37,083 bases of DNA from an uncultured Acholeplasmataceae bacterium. GTDB taxonomy: Bacteria > Bacillota_I > Bacilli_A > RF39 > UBA660. Of the stretch, positions 32,145-37,083 are shown in pieces (position 1 is the first letter of the stretch; each line of letters begins with the position of its first letter). The notes below the pieces were generated by a model. The model searched no databases and was not told the origin of the DNA. It saw only the letters and a list, made by a program, of their open reading frames with translations. Where the stretch lies: NCBI GenBank assembly GCA_905203475.1, contig CAJKWD010000005.1:1-37083 (forward strand), given 5' to 3'. Position numbers and translations under genes: made by a program.

Positions 32145-33208
32145 AGATGTAAAAATCCTTTTTTCTTAGTTTTTTCTTTTTTGACATAAATAGGCTCTTT
32201 TAATGCTACTTCATCTCCTACTTTCACATGAACTTCTCCTACTTTTTTATTATCTTTTAACTGCTTTTTATGATTCAGTTGAAAAGATAACCTAACACTT
32301 TGTTTTTCATCTTCTCTTAAGGCATAATCCACATTATTTTTAATATACAATGTTTCATTCTTATAATATTTTTCATTTTTAATTCTTACTGTACCTTTTT
32401 TTAACAAACGATATTTTTTATAATTGGAAAAACCATATTCATGTAAATTCTCATGATCTTGAAAATCATTGCCATCATTTAATGTAACAACTACTAAATT
32501 TAAATTATCTTTACTTGCAGTAGATACCAATGTACGACGTGCTTTTTTGGTAAAACCCGTTTTTCCACCAGTTGTATATTTATAATTCGTAAGTAATTTG
32601 TTTTTGTTATACCAAATATAAGTATTTTTATTTGTTTTCAAAGTATACTTTTTGGTACTAACAATCTTTTGGTATTCTTTATTTTTCATAGCATAACTAG
32701 TTAGTATTGCCATATCATAAGCAGTCGAAAAATTTCCAACTTCATCCTCTTCATCTAATCCACTTGGATTATGAAAGGTCGTATTTTTCATGCCAATTTT
32801 CAAGGCTTTTTGATTCATCATCTTTACAAACTTAGAAACACTGCCACCGACATAATCAGCAATCATTAAAGCAGCATCATTTCCACTACGTAACATTAAC
32901 CCATATACTAAATCTCTCAATGTTAATTTTTCACCTGGTTTAATATATATACCCGATCCATAGGCTTCTAATACAACATCATTTACTTTTACTTGTTTAT
33001 CTAATTTTCCACTTTCTACAGCTAATGTTGCCGTCATAATTTTAGAAATACTAGCAACACTACGAACTTCATGAATATTGTGTTCATACATAATTCTTTT
33101 AGAATCCATATCCATTAAAATACTAGCACTGGCGCTCGTCCCAATGGCTTGTACAGAACTTGGTAATAAAAAAATAAATGTTAATAGTAATATTCCTATT
33201 TTCTTCAT
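32138..33208 (-). CDS. dacB: Sporulation D-alanyl-D-alanine carboxypeptidase (PBP5*-like)
   Basis: It trims peptide side chains and so controls cross-linking of the spore cortex. The 356 residues have a Sec signal peptide (about 1-20), SxxK in SISK (VASISKIMT), SGN and KTG (GGKTGFTKKARRT), then the C-terminal beta domain. Although DacF-like by motif, its position before spmA-spmB matches B. subtilis dacB. ATG 33208 follows SD AGGTGA; nine upstream codons overlap the promoter. A sigma-E-like promoter at 33224-33252 supports mother-cell expression. Confidence 0.92.
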   Translation of the reverse strand: MKKIGILLLTFIFLLPSSVQAIGTSASASILMDMDSKRIMYEHNIHEVRSVASISKIMTATLAVESGKLDKQVKVNDVVLEAYGSGIYIKPGEKLTLRDLVYGLMLRSGNDAALMIADYVGGSVSKFVKMMNQKALKIGMKNTTFHNPSGLDEEDEVGNFSTAYDMAILTSYAMKNKEYQKIVSTKKYTLKTNKNTYIWYNKNKLLTNYKYTTGGKTGFTKKARRTLVSTASKDNLNLVVVTLNDGNDFQDHENLHEYGFSNYKKYRLLKKGTVRIKNEKYYKNETLYIKNNVDYALREDEKQSVRLSFQLNHKKQLKDNKKVGEVHVKVGDEVALKEPIYVKKEKTKKKGFLHLW

Positions 33209-33223
33209 ACTCTCACCTAATAA

Positions 33224-33252
33224 AAAGTATGCCAAAAGAAAAAAGCATATGA
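33224..33252 (-). promoter_or_regulatory. Sigma-E-like promoter of dacB-spmA-spmB
   Basis: TCATATG (33252..33246), 14 bases, CATACTTT (33231..33224). The sigma-E consensus is KMATATT, 13-15 bases, CATACAMT; the B. subtilis dacB operon is a known sigma-E target. The -35 lies inside the preceding gene's terminator hairpin. Confidence 0.6.
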
Positions 33253-33269
33253 AAGAAAAATATGCTTTT
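33241..33269 (-). terminator. Terminator of the 33268 lipoprotein gene
   Basis: On the minus strand AAAAGCATAT pairs with ATATGCTTTT across an 8-base loop (33251-33258). It overlaps the stop codon (33270..33268). Confidence 0.82.
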
Positions 33270-33822
33270 ATTCATAATCGTACATACCGTGAATTTTTTG
33301 CTCTTGTTCAGTTGTTAAAGGGTCCATTTGCCATTCTTTATCTTTTTTGGTTAAATGAAAAGTCATATCATACTTAACTGTTTCTTTCGCATCTTTTAAT
33401 TGTTCTAATCGATAATCCATGTATTTTGTTTCATCGTACTGCCCTTTCTCATCTAAAAATTCATCACGATGATCCTGTAAATAATGATCTGTATCTTTTA
33501 ATATTTTAGAGTAATCAATTACTTCAATTTCAGCACGTACCTCAGCTTCATCACCATTGATACTTTCATCCTTTACATCATATTGAATTGCTTGATAATG
33601 TTTCTTCATCAATTCACGATATGCTTCTCTTTGTTTTGTATTAAATCTTTCATCTTCGTCTACTACCTTATCTAAATCATCCATAACATCTTCATTTAAT
33701 GTTTGATAATTTGAAAAAAACATCTCTACTTTTTTGGTTGGTGTATTTAACATTGTTTCCTCATAAGAACAACCTGTTACAAGAAAAAGCATAGAAAGAC
33801 CAATTAATAATATTTTTCTCAT
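33268..33822 (-). CDS. Putative lipoprotein, 184 aa
   Basis: Not assigned to a named family. The N-terminus MRKILLIGLSMLFLVTGCS is a signal peptide with lipobox VTGC (Cys18), so the protein should sit on the outer face of the membrane. The mature part is a charged, helix-rich domain (40-125) followed by strand-like DMTFHLTKKDKEWQMDPLT. Such NTF2/DUF-like lipoproteins are common near cell-wall genes. Promoter CATAAT (33845..33840) and SD GAGGTGA give an 11-nt leader. It is monocistronic, just upstream of dacB. Confidence 0.8.
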   Translation of the reverse strand: MRKILLIGLSMLFLVTGCSYEETMLNTPTKKVEMFFSNYQTLNEDVMDDLDKVVDEDERFNTKQREAYRELMKKHYQAIQYDVKDESINGDEAEVRAEIEVIDYSKILKDTDHYLQDHRDEFLDEKGQYDETKYMDYRLEQLKDAKETVKYDMTFHLTKKDKEWQMDPLTTEQEQKIHGMYDYE

Positions 33823-33839
33823 ATATTCACCTCATTTTT

Positions 33840-33845
33840 ATTATG
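33840..33845 (-). promoter_or_regulatory. -10 box of the 33268 lipoprotein gene
   Basis: CATAAT (33845..33840). The predicted +1, 33833, is the first G of SD GAGGTGA. Confidence 0.5.
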
Positions 33846-33863
33846 GGAATATTTGTCATGAAT

Positions 33864-33891
33864 ATACAAAAAAAGAGAATAACTCTCTTTT
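33864..33891 (-). terminator. asnS terminator
   Basis: On the minus strand AAAAGAGA-GTTAT-TCTCTTTT is followed by TTT. The stop codon (33892..33890) is at the stem foot. Confidence 0.85.
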
Positions 33892-35272
33892 AAAATTCAC
33901 AGTTTCCTGGTGTTCTAGGAAATGGTAATACATCTCTAATATTTTCTATCCCAGTTAAATAAATTAATAAACGTTCAAATCCCATACCAAATCCAGAGTG
34001 AACACATCCTCCATATTTTCTTAAATTCAAGTACCATTCTAGCCCCTCTGTTTTCATATTCAATTCATCCATACGATTTGTTAAATAAGAAAGACGTTCT
34101 TCTCTTTGACTACCTCCCATTAATTCACCAGCACCTGGTACTAATAAATCAACAGCAGCAACTGTCTTCTTATCTTCATTTAATCTCATATAGAATGCCT
34201 TAATATCTTTTGGCCAGTCTGTAATGAAAACAGGTGCTTTATAATATACTTCTGTTAAATATTTTTCATGTTCTGTGGCTAAATCTTCTCCTTCTTTTGG
34301 TTCATTTTCAAATTTCACAGGAGCTTCTTTTAAAATGCGAATGACTTCTTCATGAGAAACACGTACAAATTTACTATCTAATACAGCTTGTAATTTCTCT
34401 TTTATTCCTTTTTCTACAAATTGATTAAAGAAATCAAATTCACTTTTTGCATGTTCTAAACAATAAGAAATTACATATTTTAACATTTCTTCTTCGATAT
34501 CCATTAACTGCTCTAAATCACAGAAAGCAATTTCTGGTTCAATCATCCAAAATTCAGATGCATGTGTTTTTGTATGAGATACTTCCGCACGGAAAGTTGG
34601 TCCAAATGTATAAACACGTTTATATGCCATAGCAAATGCCTCTGCTTCTAATTGTCCAGTCACTGTAAGCCCTACTTTTTTACCAAAGAAATCTTTTTTA
34701 TAATCTACTTTTCCATCTTCTGTTTTTGGTATATTTTCAAGTGGCAATGTTGTTAATTTAAACATTTCTCCCGCACCTTCTCCATCGTTTGCTGTAATTA
34801 ATGGAGCATGAAAATAAATGTATCCATGATCTTGAAAATAAGTGTGAATTGCCATTGCAGCTACACTACGAACACGATATACTGCTTGAAATAACTTAGT
34901 ACGAGGACGTAAATAAGATACTTCACGTAAAAATTCTCTTGTATGTCTCTTTGGTTGAATTGGAAAATCTTCAGCACTATCTCCTAATAATGTTAATGAT
35001 TTGACATGTACTTCAAATTTTTGCCCTTTGGCAGGAGATTCTTTTACAATTCCCTCTACTCGAATCGCACTACCAACACGTAATTTTTGAATCTCATCAA
35101 AATCTGATAATTGATTATCATAAATTAATTGTACTGATTCAAAGCAAGTGCCATCATAAAAATCGATAAATCCAAATTCTTTTTGTTTACGATGATTGCG
35201 AATCCATCCCTCTAAGATTACTTCTTGATCCATCAGTGTATCTAATTTCTGATATAATTCTTTTACATCCAT
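33890..35272 (-). CDS. asnS: Asparaginyl-tRNA synthetase
   Basis: A class IIb synthetase charging tRNA-Asn. The 460 residues have an N-terminal OB-fold anticodon domain (VILEGWIRNHRKQKEFGFIDFYDG), motif 2 (GPTFRAEVSHTKTHASEFWM) and motif 3 ending in SGFGMGFERLLIYLTG, with the family C-terminus NIRDVLPFPRTPGNCEF. ATG 35272 follows SD AGGAGG; the frame extends 17 codons upstream into the T-box terminator and is not used. Expression is controlled by a T-box leader. Confidence 0.97.
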   Translation of the reverse strand: MDVKELYQKLDTLMDQEVILEGWIRNHRKQKEFGFIDFYDGTCFESVQLIYDNQLSDFDEIQKLRVGSAIRVEGIVKESPAKGQKFEVHVKSLTLLGDSAEDFPIQPKRHTREFLREVSYLRPRTKLFQAVYRVRSVAAMAIHTYFQDHGYIYFHAPLITANDGEGAGEMFKLTTLPLENIPKTEDGKVDYKKDFFGKKVGLTVTGQLEAEAFAMAYKRVYTFGPTFRAEVSHTKTHASEFWMIEPEIAFCDLEQLMDIEEEMLKYVISYCLEHAKSEFDFFNQFVEKGIKEKLQAVLDSKFVRVSHEEVIRILKEAPVKFENEPKEGEDLATEHEKYLTEVYYKAPVFITDWPKDIKAFYMRLNEDKKTVAAVDLLVPGAGELMGGSQREERLSYLTNRMDELNMKTEGLEWYLNLRKYGGCVHSGFGMGFERLLIYLTGIENIRDVLPFPRTPGNCEF

Positions 35273-35293
35273 ATGATTACCTCCTAAAATAAA

Positions 35294-35510
35294 AAGGCAC
35301 TTGATATAGGGGCGCAAACGCACGGTACCACCCTATTTTCAAGTAGCCTTGATCTCTTACCTCATAACGCAGGTCTACGTGATATCCTACTATCATTCAG
35401 ATACCCAACTCCATGGTGTTATTCTAAAAGTTCTTATTTGCCGGCTTCCATCATTCCAGCTTTCTAGTAAACAGAAATCTTTTATACTTCTCCACTTCTT
35501 GGTTGTTAAT
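35294..35510 (-). ncRNA. T-box riboswitch leader of asnS
   Basis: The minus-strand leader contains the conserved T-box AGGGTGGTACCGTG (35334..35321). Its 5' arm, with AAGGC and ACTTGA (35350..35331), can pair with ATCAAGTGCCTT and T run (35312..35294) to make the terminator. Upstream is a stem I with a GCTGG/CCGGC distal hairpin. An AAC triplet (35420..35418) in AGAATAACACC is the likely Asn specifier. It should sense uncharged tRNA-Asn and permit read-through into asnS. Confidence 0.9.
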
Positions 35511-35516
35511 GGTTTC

Positions 35517-35544
35517 ATTATATCATGTTTTTTTAAATTGTCAA
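35517..35544 (-). promoter_or_regulatory. asnS promoter
   Basis: TTGACA (35544..35539), 16 bases ending in TGA, TATAAT (35522..35517). Both hexamers are perfect. +1 near 35510. Confidence 0.85.
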
Positions 35545-35547
35545 ACA

Positions 35548-36189
35548 TTAATAATTAACTTTTAATAAATCTAATCCCATAAATAATTTCTTAGAAATTT
35601 CTTGATAATGACAATTTAACTCCTTATAAAACTTTTGCATTATTTTTTTTGCATCTTCTTCTTTTTCATTAAAACATTCATAATATAAATATTTTAACTT
35701 TTCTACATTCTGTTGATTTAACTTATAAATTTCTTGCTTTAATCTTTTTTTCATATTTTGATCATACCTTGTTTCAAATTCTCTTGCTTTTTGTTTTCTT
35801 AATTTATGAATTTCAAAGCTCATAAAAGGAAGATTTTTACTCATAATTAAGGCTTCTTCCTCTTCGTCTACTAATAATTTACTCTTTTTTACGACAATCC
35901 CTTTCGCATTCAATAAACAAGCAGTAATACTTTTTGTATCAGTTGCTAAAAAGAGATAAGCAATTTTCTCAACACTACGATTTGTGAATTCCTCCGCCTT
36001 ATTTTCTATTTTTTTGACAAAAGATTGGGTAATTTGACAACGATAATTGTTTAGTTTTTCTAATTGCTCAGTAGAAATTCTTACCATTGGTACTTTTCTA
36101 ATGTGTGTAATCTCATCATCGATATTCCATTCATAAAACTCATATGCATAATCCTGAAAATTTAATAAAATGTCATATACATAGTTCAT
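35548..36189 (-). CDS. DUF3603-like protein
   Basis: The 213 residues contain FYEWNIDDEITHIRKVPMVRIS near the N-terminus, AYLFLATDTKSITACLL in the middle and KSKLLVDEEEEAL after it, the order of conserved blocks I associate with DUF3603 of Bacilli (function unknown). The C-terminal half is a charged coiled-coil-like helix (KLRKQKAREFETRYDQN...). No membrane segment. It overlaps the upstream 74-aa membrane gene by 17 bases. It is the last gene of a three-gene operon, with no clear terminator before the asnS promoter. Confidence 0.6.
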   Translation of the reverse strand: MNYVYDILLNFQDYAYEFYEWNIDDEITHIRKVPMVRISTEQLEKLNNYRCQITQSFVKKIENKAEEFTNRSVEKIAYLFLATDTKSITACLLNAKGIVVKKSKLLVDEEEEALIMSKNLPFMSFEIHKLRKQKAREFETRYDQNMKKRLKQEIYKLNQQNVEKLKYLYYECFNEKEEDAKKIMQKFYKELNCHYQEISKKLFMGLDLLKVNY

Positions 36190-36397
36190 CTTTTTTGCCT
36201 CCTGGTAAATAAATTGAAAGTAACATAATTAGAATACCTAAAATAAAATAAATACATTCTAACTGTCCACATATAAAATGAACATAATCGCTGAAATTAT
36301 ACCCTAATGAAAACAAATTTAAATAAGCAATCAAATATATACTACCAATTACAGTAAGACCAAATCCCAGTAATATACCAAATAAACGCAATAACAT
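36173..36397 (-). CDS. Small membrane protein, 74 aa
   Basis: Not recognised. Two transmembrane helices (about 5-28 and 47-66) are joined by a short loop (SLGYNFSDYVHFICGQLE), and the protein ends in a charged tail GGKKDELCI. It starts 1 base after the previous gene's stop (SD AGTGAGATAAT) and overlaps the DUF3603-like gene by 17 bases. Tight packing says that the three work or are made together. Confidence 0.7.
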   Translation of the reverse strand: MLLRLFGILLGFGLTVIGSIYLIAYLNLFSLGYNFSDYVHFICGQLECIYFILGILIMLLSIYLPGGKKDELCI

Positions 36398-36398
36398 A

Positions 36399-36797
36399 TT
36401 ATCTCACTTTAAAAATAGTAATGGTCGCTTGTTTTCCTTTTGTAAATGAGATATCGTGATGCATACATGTAATATAAAAAATCATGTTTTCATGTGAGGC
36501 AGTAACAATACCACTCCCATGGCTCATTTTTTCCACAGGAAAAATATCTGCTTCAAAATAAGAAATATCTCCTTGAATATCCATACGATATCTCTTTTCT
36601 GTTTTCATCTGGTATGAAATATAATAATCTCCAGGATGATGAATTTGAAAATAGTTTTTATCTTGATCATATGTAATCTCATCTAATCTGTCAATTTCTA
36701 TCAAATTAAAAGGGATAGGTTCTCCTTTTTTGACAATATAGTCATGATCTAAATCTAAGCTCATAGTAAAAGGATTTAATACAATATCGTCTTTCAT
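36399..36797 (-). CDS. BclA C-terminal-like / C1q-TNF-type jelly-roll protein
   Basis: The 132 residues are strand-rich. PIPFNLIEIDRLDEITYDQD, then FQIHHPGDYYISYQM and the final KQATITIFKVR, follow the order of the BclA C-terminal domain (a 'VPFN...' start, a 'G.Y.I' strand, and an 'ASI.I..V' end) found in exosporium glycoproteins and phage or spore surface proteins. There is no collagen-like repeat and no signal peptide. ATG 36797 is set by SD AGGTGATAAG; the frame to 36872 runs through a terminator. It is first in a three-gene operon. The fold call is moderate; a spore-surface role is inference. Confidence 0.55.
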   Translation of the reverse strand: MKDDIVLNPFTMSLDLDHDYIVKKGEPIPFNLIEIDRLDEITYDQDKNYFQIHHPGDYYISYQMKTEKRYRMDIQGDISYFEADIFPVEKMSHGSGIVTASHENMIFYITCMHHDISFTKGKQATITIFKVR

Positions 36798-36832
36798 CTT
36801 ATCACCTATTAAAAGCTTATGCAAAAACACAC

Positions 36833-36860
36833 AAAAAAAGAAGATACATCTTCTTTTTTT
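36833..36860 (-). terminator. Terminator of the mini transcription unit
   Basis: AAAAAAAGAAG-ATACAT-CTTCTTTTTTT is an 11-bp symmetric hairpin. On the minus strand it lies between the 14-codon frame and the 36399 gene. Confidence 0.85.
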
Positions 36861-36890
36861 GCTTACCGACAAGATCGAATTGAAGCTTTT

Positions 36891-36935
36891 TTATAAAACA
36901 TTAAATCGTTTTAACACTACACAACCCCGCTTCAT
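36891..36935 (-). CDS. Possible 14-codon small ORF or leader peptide
   Basis: A 14-codon frame (MKRGCVVLKRFNVL) with ATG 36935 preceded by SD AGGTGGAG (36953..36946) and an extended -10 TGA-TACAAT (36968..36960). It is followed by a terminator 31 bases after its stop. The peptide is basic and hydrophobic. It may be a real small protein, a leader peptide controlling the operon that starts at 36797, or the transcript may act as an RNA. It is too short for homology. Confidence 0.4.
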   Translation of the reverse strand: MKRGCVVLKRFNVL

Positions 36936-36959
36936 AATTGAGTGTCTCCACCTAGTTTC

Positions 36960-36968
36960 ATTGTATCA
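36960..36968 (-). promoter_or_regulatory. Promoter of the mini transcription unit
   Basis: TGA-TACAAT (36968..36960). The predicted +1, 36953, is the first base of SD AGGTGGAG. A TTGACA at 36992..36987 is 21 bases away, too far for an ideal -35. Confidence 0.55.
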
Positions 36969-37036
36969 TAGTTTACATTTAAAATATGTCAATAAATTGG
37001 AAAATATATCTAATTTTACGTTTTTTTACAATATTA

Positions 37037-37080
37037 TTCTCCATTATTTACAGTTCTTGTTATAATAAAACTAGGTGATT
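37037..37080 (+). promoter_or_regulatory. Promoter and SD of a gene starting beyond the right edge
   Basis: TTTACA (37037-37042), 18 bases ending TGt, TATAAT (37061-37066), then six bases and AGGTGAT (37073-37079). By the pattern of this window, the start codon should lie a few bases past 37083. Confidence 0.7.
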
Positions 37081-37083
37081 CTA

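Overview
The window is an AT-rich stretch of chromosome from an endospore-forming, low-GC Gram-positive bacterium. TGA is used as a stop (gerAA, rluB) and Trp is TGG, so this is the standard bacterial code and not a Mycoplasma code. The delta subunit of RNA polymerase points to class Bacilli. GerQ, a GerA-type receptor operon, and dacB-spmA-spmB point to sporulation. The anaerobic ribonucleotide reductase and the lack of respiratory genes fit an anaerobic, perhaps gut-dwelling, Erysipelotrichia-like or related uncultured lineage; the lineage is inference.

Layout. 1-2000: a DUF1450-like gene and pduL (minus), then gerQ and a lemA-like gene (plus). 1948-7309 (minus): dnaD-nth, cca, hup, and a DUF1934-argS-rpoE operon. 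7425-10343 (plus): a class A penicillin-binding protein and a possible ADP-ribosyltransferase-fold protein. 10351-18355 (minus): FkbM methyltransferase, gltX, two unknown genes, a small helical gene with clpC, an RluA-family pseudouridine synthase, an Spx/ArsC-like protein and dut. 18357-21070 (minus): nrdD-nrdG, which continue into dut and are divergent from a Crp/Fnr regulator at 21183. 21827-25205 (minus): a PP-loop ATPase / TudS-like / GNAT / DUF5661 cassette behind an rRNA m5U methyltransferase. 25304-29083 (plus): gerAA-gerAC-gerAB. 29095-36797 (minus, except a ferredoxin): a membrane-anchored acidic protein, dacB-spmA-spmB-rluB, a lipoprotein, T-box-controlled asnS, and a three-gene operon that includes a BclA-C-terminal-like protein. 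The right end holds a tiny transcription unit and a promoter pointing out of the window.

Two architectural habits recur. First, many genes have a (usually TGn-extended) -10 box followed by about six bases and then directly by a GGTGA or GAGGG Shine-Dalgarno, so mRNA leaders should be only about 9-12 nt. Second, many intrinsic terminator hairpins contain or touch the stop codon, and several are shared by convergent genes.

The strongest regulatory observation is a 20-bp perfect palindrome between nrdD and the Crp/Fnr gene. It is centred at -41.5 of the predicted nrdD start and overlaps the -35 of the regulator. The best candidate for an undescribed system is the PP-loop/TudS/GNAT/DUF5661 cassette. 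No tRNA, rRNA, CRISPR array, insertion sequence or prophage was seen. No gap between genes exceeds 300 bases.
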